Shown: one piece after another, positions 1 to 9,238 of the stretch
Layout of the letters: every line of letters starts with the position of its first letter
How positions within the stretch are numbered: position 1 is the stretch's first letter
NCBI GenBank assembly: GCA_006226375.1
Contig: SBHC01000088.1
Location: 110,683 to 174,682, forward strand
Reading direction: 5' to 3'
DNA from: Deltaproteobacteria bacterium
Lineage (GTDB): Bacteria; Myxococcota_C; UBA6777
DNA: 64,000 bases
Notes under the pieces: generated by a model
Seen by the model: only the letters and a program-made list of their open reading frames with translations
What the model was told of the DNA's origin: nothing
The model's database searches: none
Position numbers and translations under genes: made by a program

Positions 1-448
1 ACTCTGCCATGATGAGCAACTCCAACGTAGAACGGTCGGCTGCGTGGATGTCGTCGATGACAGCAACCACAGGCTGTTCCCAAGACGCCTGAACGATGGA
101 TTGAATCACAGCCTGGTACAGAGCAAACTCGCCAGGAGGAGCCTGACCTCCTTCCAGCAGGGCTGCAAGAATAGCTCTGTCCTTTTCAAAGGCCTGAGGG
201 GTCCGTCGGACAAGAGAGCGAAGAAGTTGGGTGATCGGCCATAGCCCCGGAGCCTCCCCAAACTCCCACGTTTTGGCCCATGGATGTGGATGAGAGCCTA
301 GCGCCTTTCTGAGCAAGCAGGTCTTTCCTACTCCTGGCGGCCCAGAAAGCATCAACATGCTGTTGCCGGTCCCAATGTTTGAAAGACGACTGCTCAACCA
401 AGCGAGCTCTTGCGCACGTCCAACAAACAAAGGGCCTTGTGTTTGCAT
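1..448 (-). CDS. AAA_16-type signalling ATPase, N-terminal part (runs off the left edge)
   Basis: Reading the minus strand from an ATG at 448 gives an open frame that is still open at base 1. About 20 residues in is FVGRAQELAWL, the usual entry of AAA_16/predicted-ATPase domains, followed by a Walker A motif GPPGVGKT and, near the window edge, a Walker B-like VVAVIDDIHAAD. The family (STAND-like ATPases of LuxR-type regulators, adenylate cyclases and Ser/Thr kinases) uses this module as a signalling switch; which effector follows cannot be seen. An in-frame TAG lies about 60 nt before the ATG. There is no strong Shine-Dalgarno, so GTG codons just upstream of the ATG are possible starts. Confidence 0.75.
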   Translation of the reverse strand, partial: MQTQGPLFVGRAQELAWLSSRLSNIGTGNSMLMLSGPPGVGKTCLLRKALGSHPHPWAKTWEFGEAPGLWPITQLLRSLVRRTPQAFEKDRAILAALLEGGQAPPGEFALYQAVIQSIVQASWEQPVVAVIDDIHAADRSTLELLIMAE

Positions 449-643
449 AAGCACCACGATCAACCACCCATTGCGACCTCTTCCTACATGAAGTGTTCCA
501 TAGATGAAGAGGTTCTAAATGTACAAAGAAGGTGGATGTTATCGTTCGCAGCAAGGGATGTCAACGGTATGAAAAGGACGGAGAGTACGAAGGAGTTGGT
601 GCGCATGGGGGGAAGACAGAAGATTCCAACAACCTTGTGTTCT

Positions 644-877
644 CTAGGATTTCTTGGTCGACCAGTTCATCGCCCAGTAAATGATACACTTGCCGGTCAG
701 ACCTGTTTTGAACAGCAACGCCGCGTTGACGCCAAGGAAGATAGCCCAGGGAGTGCTCAGGCCACCCAAGGCCCATGCTGTCACCACTGCAGGCAAACCA
801 ACAAGGCGGGCAACCCGATCAAGCAGGCCAACGTTTTGGGGATACTTTTCGCGAATCACAATGTCTGTAAAGCTCAT
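644..877 (-). CDS. DUF2892 (YgaP transmembrane-like) small inner-membrane protein
   Basis: 77 residues. The sequence NVGLLDRVARL near the N-terminus, two hydrophobic stretches (about residues 24-36 and 40-52) and the TGLTGKC segment match DUF2892, the membrane part of YgaP-type proteins. No rhodanese domain is attached. The start at 877 is chosen because AGGAG lies 7 nt upstream; the frame continues 24 codons further upstream without a better site. The family's role is poorly known, and a link to sulfur or thiol metabolism is only by association. Confidence 0.7.
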   Translation of the reverse strand: MSFTDIVIREKYPQNVGLLDRVARLVGLPAVVTAWALGGLSTPWAIFLGVNAALLFKTGLTGKCIIYWAMNWSTKKS

Positions 878-1019
878 GACGATCTCCTGAATCATTGGAG
901 AGAGTAACTTCAACCTCAAGGTGTTACGTTGGCCGTCACAGTGTGACACCGTTTGTCACACCTGAAGGGCAAGAGAACGACAAGATACAAATCGTTACGC
1001 CAACCCAAAAGGAGATACC

Positions 1020-1394
1020 ATGAGCGTACAAGTCGGACAAAAGACCTTCAACTTCGCCCTGAAAGCCAACATCGCAGACGCCCCCAAGGTGGAAGCAGCC
1101 ATCCAAACGCACGCGGCATGGATGCGGGAACACCACAGCTACGACAACAGCAAGATCCAGCTGCTGCACTTCTACGTCGCCAAGTCCAACGAATACAACA
1201 ACCCCGTGGATCCGTCACAAGGTACGACTGGAAACGTCCTCTACTCCATCAACGAGGTTTATGCGTACCCGGAAGGCATTCAACAGCACATGGGAAAAGC
1301 CAAAGAGTGGGACTACTTCCCTAGCTTCCTCGGAGTGTTGCAGCAATTTGGCCAGGTGCTTGTCGTCGGTGGAGACGTCATCGAGACGTTGTAA
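1020..1394 (+). CDS. Small ABM-like (dimeric alpha+beta barrel) hypothetical protein
   Basis: 124 residues, with an excellent ribosome site (AAGGAG, 6 nt before ATG). No signal peptide or membrane segment. The pattern of an N-terminal strand, a helix (VEAAIQTHAAWMREHH), strands (QLLHFYVAKS and LYSINEVYA) and another amphipathic helix looks like a small antibiotic-biosynthesis-monooxygenase-type ferredoxin-like fold, which usually forms dimers. There is no diagnostic catalytic residue, so the function is unassigned. It stands alone between a divergent DUF2892 gene and a convergent GNAT gene. Confidence 0.6.
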   Translation: MSVQVGQKTFNFALKANIADAPKVEAAIQTHAAWMREHHSYDNSKIQLLHFYVAKSNEYNNPVDPSQGTTGNVLYSINEVYAYPEGIQQHMGKAKEWDYFPSFLGVLQQFGQVLVVGGDVIETL

Positions 1395-1494
1395 TACAGC
1401 CGAAACCGTGGACCAACTCCAAGAAGATCCCACGTCCTCTCACCCCTCTTCCATCCCCAGTTCCACCTCTTTCACAACCTGACCCAACTTTCAT

Positions 1495-2019
1495 CTACCA
1501 ATATTCAGGGACAGAGAGTGCGTCAGCGCACTGGAGCGCTCCCTGTACACTCTTCAACATCCCTTGGGTAAGCTCCAAAGCAAGCCATCCTTCTGGATAT
1601 TGCAATCGGTAAGGAGCTTGCACTGTATGGTCTGTTGTGAAGCCGCTACGTGAGTAGTAGCTGGGATCACCATACACCAACACCAGGTCTGCACCCTGGG
1701 CCTCAAGGTATCCCAGCCCGTATGCAATCAAACGCTGCCCAACACCCTGCCGCTGAAAAGCATGCAAGACAGCCAAAGGTGACAGGATAAACGCCTGACA
1801 CTCTGGGTGCCCACCGAACGTCACTGCGCTGAACACGATGTGCCCAACCACCCGACCGTCTGCTTCAGCCACAAACGAAAACCAGGAACGCGCGGTGTCA
1901 TCATGCAACAGGTTGTGAACCAGCTTTGCAATCACAGGTCCCTCCACCTCACCAAAGGCCTCTGCATGGATACGTTGTAAGGTTTCCATCTCATGTTGTT
2001 GAGATTGTCTTATCTTCAT
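1495..2019 (-). CDS. GNAT family N-acetyltransferase (YhbS-like)
   Basis: 174 residues. The acetyl-CoA pyrophosphate loop is visible as QRQGVGQRL after a beta-strand (AFILSPLAVL), followed by VLVYGDPSYYSRSGF, the GDPxYYxRxGF signature of the YhbS-type GNAT subgroup. The family transfers acetyl from acetyl-CoA to an amine; the substrate is unknown. The start at ATG 2019 is preceded by AGAGGA about 11 nt upstream. An in-frame extension to 2082 exists but lacks a ribosome site and does not look like GNAT sequence. Cytosolic, single-gene unit. Confidence 0.85.
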   Translation of the reverse strand: MKIRQSQQHEMETLQRIHAEAFGEVEGPVIAKLVHNLLHDDTARSWFSFVAEADGRVVGHIVFSAVTFGGHPECQAFILSPLAVLHAFQRQGVGQRLIAYGLGYLEAQGADLVLVYGDPSYYSRSGFTTDHTVQAPYRLQYPEGWLALELTQGMLKSVQGALQCADALSVPEYW

Positions 2020-2216
2020 GTCACATCCATTCCTCTCTACCGAACAACGATACAAGCCACACACAATGATGCTCCCCCACACCCTACCTTCCTTGTTGAG
2101 AGAAAGCGAGAAACAAGGTACAACTCATAGACCACATTCTCAGCGATACCATTAACAGAAGCCAATGTTCGACAACGAGTTTTCCGACCCTCCCCCCAAC
2201 AGCGAAGGAATTCACG

Positions 2217-4172
2217 ATGACAAACCAACCTTCTCTTCCTGAGCCCCAAGAAGAAGCCCCTTACATTCCATCGAGCACCTCACTACCAGAACTCACCTGG
2301 CGTTCTGTGGGGCTGGGGATCTTTCTGTCGGTGCTGCTTTCGGGTGCCAACATCTATTTGGGCCTGTTTGCCGGGATGACAGTCTCCGCGTCGATTCCTG
2401 CTGCGGTGATGTCGATGGCGATTCTCCGATGGTTTCGAAACAGCAACATCCTTGAGAATAACATTGTTCAAACAGCGGCTTCGGCTGGAGAAAGCCTCGC
2501 AGCTGGAGTTATTTTCACGATGCCTGCCTTGGTGATACTGGGGCATTGGAAGACGTTTCCTTACTGGCAAGTCACTCTCATCGCTGGTTTGGGCGGCCTG
2601 TTGGGTGTGTTGTTTACAATCCCACTCCGTCGGGCTCTCATTGTTGAGCAGCCGCTGCGTTTTCCAGAAGGGGTCGCTACTGCCGAGGTGCTCAAAGTAG
2701 GTGAGGGAGGCAACGCAAACATCTGGCCATTGTTCTGGTCCACGCTGGTGGGTGCGCTCTTTAAGCTCGGTGAAACAGGCTTAATGCTTTGGGGTGCTGT
2801 GTTTAAGAAAGCAACGTATGTGGGAGGAAGCATCGCTTACTTTGGGACCCACCTCTCCCCTGCTCTGGTAGGCGTCGGTTTTATTGTTGGACTCAACATC
2901 GCCATCCTGGTGCTTGTCGGTGGTGCGCTCAACTGGCTGGTTGCGATCCCGATTCTTGCGAAGGTCCAGGGTGTCAGCGAAAGTCTTCCTGCAGTGAAAG
3001 CGGCTGGCAAGTTGTGGTCGGAGCAGACCCGTTACTTGGGAGTGGGTGCGATGGTTGTCGGTGGGTTGTGGGCCTTGATTCAGCTCCGCTCCACGCTATG
3101 GACAGGGATCCAGTCTGGGATTCAAGCGTATCAAACCCTCCGCCAGAAGGGCAGCGAAGCCGTCGACCGACTCGACCGTGACACCCCTATGCAGTGGACC
3201 GGTATCGCTCTCCTGTTGGCCATTGTTCCGCTCTTCTTTCTGTTCCAAAGCATCACGAAAAGCTTTGGCATCGCCGCGTTCATGGCCGTGGTGATGTTGG
3301 TCGCAGGCTTTCTTTTTTCTGCTGTCGCCTCGTATATGGCCGGCCTTGTCGGCTCCTCCAACAACCCGATTTCTGGCGTAACGATAGCTACCATTTTGCT
3401 GTCATCGCTGTTGCTTCTGCTTTTGCTTGGCTCCAAAAGCGCGATTGGACCCGCAGCAGCTATCTTAATCGGTTCTGTGGTTTGCTGTGCCGCGGCCATT
3501 GGTGGCGATAACATGCAAGATCTCAAAGCGGGCCGTTTGGTCGGAGCGACTCCCTACAAGCAACAAGTGATGCAAGCGGTGGGTGTGATTTCCGCAGCCT
3601 TTGTGATGGCACCTATTTTAACGTTGCTTCAGAAAGCCTACGGGATAGGTGTTCCAACTCCAGAGCATGCCAAGCCCCTCGCTGCTCCCCAGGCGACGTT
3701 GATGGAATCTGTCGCGCGCGGTGTCTTCCAGGGAGGCCTGCCTTGGACGATGATTTGGATCGGCATGGGTCTGGCTGTGGTCGTTATCCTGATGGACTTG
3801 TGGTTGAAGTCTCGGGAGTCCACGTTTCGAATGCCCGTTCTTGCCGTGGCTGTCGGCGTGTACCTGCCTTTCTATCTGACAGTCCCCATCTTTGTTGGAG
3901 GGCTGTTGGCTTGGGCTGCGCTTCGCAAACGACCTAAAGATAGCAAGGAACAATCTGCCAGTGAGCACAACGGCTTGTTGTTCTCAGCAGGATTGATTAC
4001 AGGGGAAGCGGTGATGGGCATCTTGTTGGCGATCCCCATTGCGTTCTCCGGTCCCAAGGTGCTCGCATTCTGGGGCAAGCACGAAAGCTCCCTGCCCGGA
4101 ATGGCGATGCTAGCGCTGGTCTGTTTCCTGCTGTATCGCTACGCCACCCAACACAATGAAAACGCTGCGTAA
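2217..4172 (+). CDS. Oligopeptide transporter, OPT family
   Basis: 651 residues, about the normal length for bacterial OPT proteins. After a short hydrophilic N-terminus there are many hydrophobic helices. The NIYLGLFAGMTVSASIPAAV segment and the ENNIVQTAASAGESLAAGVIFTMPAL segment (residues about 44-110) are the characteristic OPT conserved block, and GGDNMQDLKAGRLVGATP near residue 430 is the second. These are proton-coupled importers of peptides or metal chelates in the cytoplasmic membrane; the substrate here is not known. The start is supported by AAGGAA 6 nt upstream. Monocistronic. Confidence 0.9.
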   Translation: MTNQPSLPEPQEEAPYIPSSTSLPELTWRSVGLGIFLSVLLSGANIYLGLFAGMTVSASIPAAVMSMAILRWFRNSNILENNIVQTAASAGESLAAGVIFTMPALVILGHWKTFPYWQVTLIAGLGGLLGVLFTIPLRRALIVEQPLRFPEGVATAEVLKVGEGGNANIWPLFWSTLVGALFKLGETGLMLWGAVFKKATYVGGSIAYFGTHLSPALVGVGFIVGLNIAILVLVGGALNWLVAIPILAKVQGVSESLPAVKAAGKLWSEQTRYLGVGAMVVGGLWALIQLRSTLWTGIQSGIQAYQTLRQKGSEAVDRLDRDTPMQWTGIALLLAIVPLFFLFQSITKSFGIAAFMAVVMLVAGFLFSAVASYMAGLVGSSNNPISGVTIATILLSSLLLLLLLGSKSAIGPAAAILIGSVVCCAAAIGGDNMQDLKAGRLVGATPYKQQVMQAVGVISAAFVMAPILTLLQKAYGIGVPTPEHAKPLAAPQATLMESVARGVFQGGLPWTMIWIGMGLAVVVILMDLWLKSRESTFRMPVLAVAVGVYLPFYLTVPIFVGGLLAWAALRKRPKDSKEQSASEHNGLLFSAGLITGEAVMGILLAIPIAFSGPKVLAFWGKHESSLPGMAMLALVCFLLYRYATQHNENAA

Positions 4173-4392
4173 TCGATTGCACATGCAAAGCTCAGCGGAA
4201 GCGCAGCGGAAGCGCATAACTACAAAGAAGAAGGCTTCGTAAGAACCGTAAACATTGTTACGAAGTACCAAGACGACCTTCGACAAGTGACCCTACCCAC
4301 CCCCTTTGACCATTCATCCTAACTGCATACCAAAAACTCAAAGACGAAAAGTTCTTGCAGTCCATCCAGCACATTGGTACATTGCCATCTTC

Positions 4393-4414
4393 TTCACTGA
4401 CACACGTCAGTGAA
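4393..4414. promoter_or_regulatory. Perfect 9-bp inverted repeat, candidate operator
   Basis: TTCACTGAC and GTCAGTGAA form a perfect 9-bp inverted repeat around an ACAC spacer. It lies 43 nt before the hydroxylase start at 4458. There is no T-run after it, so it looks more like a dimeric repressor site than a terminator. Nearby (4194-4215) is a tandem 11-bp repeat, AGCGGAAGCGC twice. No -35/-10 pair could be assigned with confidence. Confidence 0.4.
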
Positions 4415-4457
4415 ACCATTCAAACCAGCATGTATCCGTTGTTGATTGGAACGAAGT

Positions 4458-5333
4458 ATGTCAGACACAAGTACTGTTCGTAGTAAGCGAATTCTGTCTC
4501 CAAAGGTGGCTGGCCGAATCGATTGGTTGTTGGTGTTGCTTGCATTTGCGTCGGGTGTTCTCCATCCCAAACCGGGGATGTATTACGACAGTCAGTGGCG
4601 AGTGTTTTTGGTGATCATCATCCCCTTGTTGCTAGCAAGTGGTGCAGTCTATTGGTTTGCCGAGCGGTTTGGAGAGCGGATCCAAGGACCTCGTCGCAAA
4701 TCGCCGCCGCTTCTCAAAGAGGGATTTGAAACGACTCGTGCGATGTTTGTCGTGGCTTGCTTGGCTGCTTGGCCGATTGGCTTGGCACGTGCAGGTCATC
4801 CGACAGGTTTGGTTTGGACTCTGGAACAAATGGGTGTCAGCTGGTGGGTAGTGATCTTACAGATGGTTGCAGGTATCGTCTTGATTGATGCCTGGACCTA
4901 CTGGAAACATCGGCTCTTGCACACCCGAATGTTGTTCGCCTTCCATCGACACCATCACTCCTTTCGAGATCCAACTCCGTTTGCAGGCTTTGCTGTTGGC
5001 CCTCTGGAGACCCTGCTGACGTTTTGTCCGCTGTTGTTAATTTGCTGGCCACAAGCCAAACATTTTGCGCCGATGTACTTCACGGCAATCATTAGCTTTG
5101 TCTTGCTCAATCTCTACCTTCACTGTGGCGTCACGTATCGCTGGATGGAACGTCTGATACCAGCCCTCGGTCTCAACAGCTCGGCGTGGCATAACGTCCA
5201 TCACTCCGATGTCCACGTGAACTTTGGCGAGGTGTCGTACATCTGGGATCGAATCTGTGGGACAGCCAAGGCTGAGGAAGCAACAAACGAGACAAAACGA
5301 ACAAGCAACGAAGCGGGCCTGACTTCGGTGTGA
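4458..5333 (+). CDS. Sterol desaturase / fatty acid hydroxylase superfamily protein
   Basis: 291 residues with several membrane segments in the first 140. The di-iron histidine clusters of the superfamily are present: HRLLH at residues 151-155, HRHHH at 163-167 and HNVHH at 245-249. Members use a non-haem di-iron centre and O2 to hydroxylate or desaturate lipids or sterols in the membrane; the substrate is not predictable. The start is taken at ATG 4458; a TTG four codons upstream is also in frame, and the ribosome site is weak (GGAACGAAG). The 9-bp inverted repeat upstream may regulate it. The C-terminal 15 residues are charged and unlike the family. Confidence 0.87.
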   Translation: MSDTSTVRSKRILSPKVAGRIDWLLVLLAFASGVLHPKPGMYYDSQWRVFLVIIIPLLLASGAVYWFAERFGERIQGPRRKSPPLLKEGFETTRAMFVVACLAAWPIGLARAGHPTGLVWTLEQMGVSWWVVILQMVAGIVLIDAWTYWKHRLLHTRMLFAFHRHHHSFRDPTPFAGFAVGPLETLLTFCPLLLICWPQAKHFAPMYFTAIISFVLLNLYLHCGVTYRWMERLIPALGLNSSAWHNVHHSDVHVNFGEVSYIWDRICGTAKAEEATNETKRTSNEAGLTSV

Positions 5334-5424
5334 AGAAAATCCACAGACGATGAGAGGAAACTGACACCCAAAGCCAAGACCTGTGGTGCGAATACTGACT
5401 CAACCTCCTCCTTGCTCCTCGTTG

Positions 5425-5597
5425 CCTCGTGAGAACCGGCGGAGTCGGTTCCAGAAGTGCGATTGTAGGTATTCCCCAAATAAGTACCATCAAACATCAC
5501 AGCTTTTGCCACATGTTACAACTTGCACAATTCTTCCATCGCCGGGGTGGAAGCTTTGTTGCGTGACAAGGTGAGTGGTTTGGAATGCAGCTCTCCA
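5425..5597 (-). pseudogene. Decayed C-terminal fragment of a paralogue of the 46157-47065 gene
   Basis: Read on the minus strand, this stretch translates to LSRNKASTPAMEELCKL-stop-HVAKAVMFDGTYLGNTYNRT and so on. It lines up without gaps to the C-terminus of the protein at 46157-47065 (LFRNKAFTLAVEELGKLQHVIQAVMFDD...). A Gln codon has become a stop, and the rest of the gene is absent. At the nucleotide level the similarity runs from about 5428 to about 5597. It occupies most of the 299-bp gap between the hydroxylase and the LysR gene, so that gap is explained by a dead gene. Confidence 0.8.
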
Positions 5598-5632
5598 GAC
5601 TCTCTCAGTTCGAGAACACCGGCATACTTCGA

Positions 5633-6541
5633 CTACTGAAGGATGGAAGCAAAATGTTCGGCGAGATAATCAATGAACGCACGAACACGAGTCGACATAA
5701 AGCGATGGGCTGGCCAAACCAGAGAGATCGAGCCATTCTCAACGCCCCATTTTGGTAACACCCTGACCAAAAGACCCCTTTCCACATCGGCTCTGACAAG
5801 GAAGTTGGGAAGGAGACCAATCCCTACCCCCGAAAGAATGGCCGAATGCAGCAACCGTATCTCATTGCTTGTAAAAACCGGTTCAATGGCAACGTTAACC
5901 TGCTCACCGGAATCGGAATGAGTCAGAGGCCAGGACGACATGGGTCGCTCGTATCGCAAAGCAACACACGGATGCTCCGCTACATCTTCCAGGGAGCCTG
6001 GTTCACCATGAAGGGTTAAGTAATCAGGTGCAACATACAATGATGCCTGAACATGAAACAGTCGCCTTGTCATCAAGGACACACGGCCTGGCAATGGATC
6101 TTTGTGAATCCGAACGGCGATATCGAAGCCCTCTTCGATGAGATCGACGCTTCGACCTGTCGCTTCTACATGAATGTCAACATTCGGATAAAGGTTTTTG
6201 TAGCCTGCAAGCATCCCTGAAAAAAGAGGAAGCCCGCTGAAGACAGGAGGGACAATCAGTTGGAGGGTACCAGCGGGTTCATCGGAGGAGTCAAGAAGCA
6301 GCTCACCTACATCAGTGAGCTCTTGGAGCGCAGGCATGCATCGCTTTTGCAACAAAGCACCATACTCGGTCAGTCGAAACGTCCGGCCCTTCCGCTGCAA
6401 CAAGGCAAGCCCCAACTCTTTCTCCAGTCGGGCCACTCGACGACTGATCGTTGACTTCGGAATCCCCATCAACTTCCCAGCTTTGGTAAGACTTCCAGCT
6501 TTCGCCACCTGAATGAAAGTATCCAAATCAACAAGATTCAT
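5633..6541 (-). CDS. LysR-family transcriptional regulator
   Basis: 302 residues. The N-terminal winged helix-turn-helix is clear: LDTFIQVAKAGSLTKAGKLM and GIPKSTISRRVARLEKELG. It is followed by a linker helix and a periplasmic-binding-protein-like effector domain from about residue 90. The start at ATG 6541 has GAGG 6 nt upstream; an in-frame ATG 17 codons earlier lacks a site. It lies downstream of, and on the same strand as, the FAD monooxygenase and the RnfD-like membrane protein (136-nt gap), so it may control or be co-transcribed with them. The effector is unknown. Confidence 0.92.
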   Translation of the reverse strand: MNLVDLDTFIQVAKAGSLTKAGKLMGIPKSTISRRVARLEKELGLALLQRKGRTFRLTEYGALLQKRCMPALQELTDVGELLLDSSDEPAGTLQLIVPPVFSGLPLFSGMLAGYKNLYPNVDIHVEATGRSVDLIEEGFDIAVRIHKDPLPGRVSLMTRRLFHVQASLYVAPDYLTLHGEPGSLEDVAEHPCVALRYERPMSSWPLTHSDSGEQVNVAIEPVFTSNEIRLLHSAILSGVGIGLLPNFLVRADVERGLLVRVLPKWGVENGSISLVWPAHRFMSTRVRAFIDYLAEHFASILQ

Positions 6542-6677
6542 CGCCGCCTCTTCTGCTCCATGAGTGCAACATAGCATGAGTATCCTACACACTCGTTGAA
6601 CAAGAGCAACAACTTCACACCGCAGACATTGTGGAGGAATGAATCATGAGAACAAAAACGAGCGGGTTGCTAGTTGT

Positions 6678-8258
6678 TTAGGAGGGTTGAAGACTTGCAG
6701 CACCAACACCCAGCGCTTCTTCAGCATAGCGTCCCAAGTCTTCAGCAGACTGAATGACTCCAGCAACAATGCGGTCGGGGCGCACAACAATCCTCTTTCC
6801 ATCCTGAAGCATGGATTGAAGTTCAAGAGCCGCCCCAGTCACTCTCTCTGCAAGAAACGCTGCAGGTAGAGGAACAGTGGCAACTCCTTCGGCAGAAAAC
6901 TCCTGGGTCCAACCCTCATTTTGTCCCTGAATGTAAAGTAAGGAATGTTGTTCACTGTGAAGCCATTCGTGCAGCCATTTCCCGTGACATTTGGGGTTCG
7001 GAAGCCTTCTGCCAAGAAGATTTGTACGAGGACCTGTAGACAACAACGTGTGACTCTGTTTCGTGACAAGGTCAAGCATCCCAACACCACGACCCAGCTT
7101 GCGTTGCACCTTTCGAAGCGGAAGAATGCGCCGCACCAAGAAGTTCCGAATCCCCGTGACGATCGGGTTTCGTAGCGTCATCACCCGAGTGGCTAGAGTT
7201 GTCGTCTTCACCATCGACATCGCAATGGCTCTACGCTCTTCGGTATAGCTATCAAGCAATGCTCCGGCAGGCAGAGAAGTCTTTTCAGCCCATGCGATGC
7301 GCCACAAAAGGGCGGCTGCATCCTGGACACCTGTGTTGAGTCCTTGCCCACCCACAGGACTATGCAAATGAGCAGCATCCCCAGCAATAAAGACACGGCC
7401 TGACCGATAGTTTCGAGCGACACCTTGCTGCAAAACAAACTGCGACCGCCAGGTGATATCATGTGCCCCAAACGAAAGACCAAGACGACGTTGAAGCAAG
7501 TCGTTTACAAAGGGTTCGTCAATGTCGATCGGCTCCCCTTGTTTGTGGTTTGGGATGTGAGCGATGATCCGCCACTTCTTTGGCTCCGGCATCGGCACCA
7601 GAAACAACACTCCATCACGTGACAGGCAGCTCGTCCCTTCATCTTCAGGATGAGGTGTATCACCGCAAACATCCGCGAGGACAAACGTCTCACCTATATT
7701 CTTTCGGTCAAACACAAGACCTGCTTGTTCTCGCACCTGACTCCGTCCACCGTCACACCCAACAAGCCAACGAGAACGAACGGTACGAGTCGAGCCATCC
7801 TTGGTTTGTATCTGTGTTTCCACAACGTCGCCATGATCCACAAGAGATTGAAACTGTGTGTTCCATTGGACTTGTACACCAAGGCCAGCCAGATGTTCTT
7901 CCAGACACCGTTCGGTTTCATACTGTGGAATCGAGAGCCAATACGGATAACGAGTGTCACCCCAAGGAAGGCCCATCAGATCCACCCGAACGGGTTGAAC
8001 GTTCTGGCCAGGATGAATACGAAGAGCAGAGAACGGAACTCCAGCCGCACGGATTGCATCCGAAACCCCCATGGACTCAAATGTCTCCATGGTTCGAGCA
8101 TGAACGACAAGAGCTTTGGAGTAGGTGGAACGATGCGGCTTGCTGTCAATGATGGACACGGACAGGCCCTGTCGAGCCGCCTCGATCGCAGCAGACAAGC
8201 CTGTGGGACCAGCACCCACAACAAAAACATCAACGTCAGTAGAAAGATTCGGGCTCAT
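6678..8258 (-). CDS. FAD-dependent aromatic-ring monooxygenase (PheA/TfdB type)
   Basis: 526 residues. The FAD Rossmann motif VVGAGPTGLSAAIEAARQG lies near residues 13-31, the DG motif GCDGGRSQVR lies mid-protein, and the second FAD motif GDAAHLHSPVGGQGLNTGVQDAAAL is complete. These three identify a class A flavoprotein hydroxylase of the phenol/polyketide type, using NAD(P)H and O2. The C-terminal thioredoxin-like region is degenerate. The start at 8258 has GGGAG about 10 nt upstream. It sits between an RnfD/UnbU-like membrane protein (122-nt gap) and a LysR regulator, all on the same strand, suggesting a small redox unit. Confidence 0.9.
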   Translation of the reverse strand: MSPNLSTDVDVFVVGAGPTGLSAAIEAARQGLSVSIIDSKPHRSTYSKALVVHARTMETFESMGVSDAIRAAGVPFSALRIHPGQNVQPVRVDLMGLPWGDTRYPYWLSIPQYETERCLEEHLAGLGVQVQWNTQFQSLVDHGDVVETQIQTKDGSTRTVRSRWLVGCDGGRSQVREQAGLVFDRKNIGETFVLADVCGDTPHPEDEGTSCLSRDGVLFLVPMPEPKKWRIIAHIPNHKQGEPIDIDEPFVNDLLQRRLGLSFGAHDITWRSQFVLQQGVARNYRSGRVFIAGDAAHLHSPVGGQGLNTGVQDAAALLWRIAWAEKTSLPAGALLDSYTEERRAIAMSMVKTTTLATRVMTLRNPIVTGIRNFLVRRILPLRKVQRKLGRGVGMLDLVTKQSHTLLSTGPRTNLLGRRLPNPKCHGKWLHEWLHSEQHSLLYIQGQNEGWTQEFSAEGVATVPLPAAFLAERVTGAALELQSMLQDGKRIVVRPDRIVAGVIQSAEDLGRYAEEALGVGAASLQPS

Positions 8259-8380
8259 GGTATGAGTCTCCCTATATCTGCTCAGATTCACGACATCCAA
8301 GCGATGGAGTTGCCTTGGTGTAAAGCAGCATCAACCAACACGAAGAGCAGAGTTTTACGAATGATTCGTTCCGGAATGTG

Positions 8381-9238
8381 TTAAGCGTTCTTGCGCAACG
8401 AAGTCGCTCTCCACCGGTAGGCAAAGTATCCAAGATTGGCGACACACAGCGACAGCATCGCTGCGCTTGGCAGCTTGAAATGAGCGAATCCCACATAAAG
8501 CATCGCCGCGAGAACCCCATAAACAATCTGTTGGTTTCGCTTGACCGGCGAAGTCCGGGGTTCCACAACGGCCAAAGCTCCCATAAACAGAGTCGCTGTA
8601 GCAAAGGCCAACCAGGAGATGGAAGCATCCAACACAAGCTGAAGGAGAAAGGCCGTTCCAAGATAGCTCAACGCCAAAGGGATGCGACGAATGCGACGAA
8701 CGTTGCCAAGGATCGAAATCCCCATAAACATCAGGGAAACAGGTAGAACAATCCCTGACACTGTAAAGTTGGCCTGCAATCCAGCCCAAACCAGCTCCGG
8801 ATCGTTAACAGAGGGTACAACGAAGGACAACAACGTTACGGAAACGATGGAGAAGGCGATGGGATTGAAGATGGCCATCCCTCGGTATTGCAATCCAAAC
8901 TTTGCCACATAGAGCGTAAGAAGCAGAGCGCTTGCAGTCCAAAGTTGATGGTTGTCATGGCTCAACACCAAAAACAACATTAAGGTGCTGATGAGCGCAT
9001 GCACCGCCTTCTTCTTGGGCTGCAGCATGACCTTCAACGGCCAGAACATCGCCAAAGAGATTCCAACCAACAGGGCAGCTCCCAATAGGAAATGGATCGC
9101 ATCCTTTCCCGTTTTGTCCAACGCGATCTGCAACGCTTGGGCAAGCGTCAAAATGAGCAACAAGGTCGCCGTATGATCCGCTGGAGTGAGTTTTTTAAAC
9201 ATAGCCACCAGGGGGTTGTTGGTTTTCGTTGTAGACAT
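8381..9238 (-). CDS. RnfD/NqrB-like integral membrane protein (UnbU-like)
   Basis: 285 residues, largely hydrophobic, with about eight predicted membrane segments. The motif LQYRGMAIFNPIAFSIV in the middle and EPRTSP in the last third match the RnfD/NqrB-related family that includes UnbU of enediyne clusters, in which flavin- or quinone-linked electron transfer across the membrane is assumed. No cognate Rnf/Nqr subunits are nearby, so it is a stand-alone version. ATG 9238 has GGAG about 10 nt upstream. It is first in a same-strand set with the FAD monooxygenase and the LysR gene, which hints at electron delivery to the monooxygenase, but this is inference. Confidence 0.65.
   Translation of the reverse strand: MSTTKTNNPLVAMFKKLTPADHTATLLLILTLAQALQIALDKTGKDAIHFLLGAALLVGISLAMFWPLKVMLQPKKKAVHALISTLMLFLVLSHDNHQLWTASALLLTLYVAKFGLQYRGMAIFNPIAFSIVSVTLLSFVVPSVNDPELVWAGLQANFTVSGIVLPVSLMFMGISILGNVRRIRRIPLALSYLGTAFLLQLVLDASISWLAFATATLFMGALAVVEPRTSPVKRNQQIVYGVLAAMLYVGFAHFKLPSAAMLSLCVANLGYFAYRWRATSLRKNA

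Noticed and set aside
953..1324. Overlapping plus-strand frame over the ABM-like gene
   Set aside because: Arg/Gln/His-rich composition typical of a shifted frame, while the 1020-1394 frame has AAGGAG at the right distance.
4194..4215. Tandem AGCGGAAGCGC repeat as an attachment site
   Set aside because: It shares ten bases with the repeat at 9572 but not the rest of the tRNA 3' end; two tandem copies of a short word are better seen as local slippage.
7580..8384. Long plus-strand frames opposite the FAD monooxygenase
   Set aside because: They are antisense to a gene with full motifs, lack ribosome sites and have no recognisable domain.
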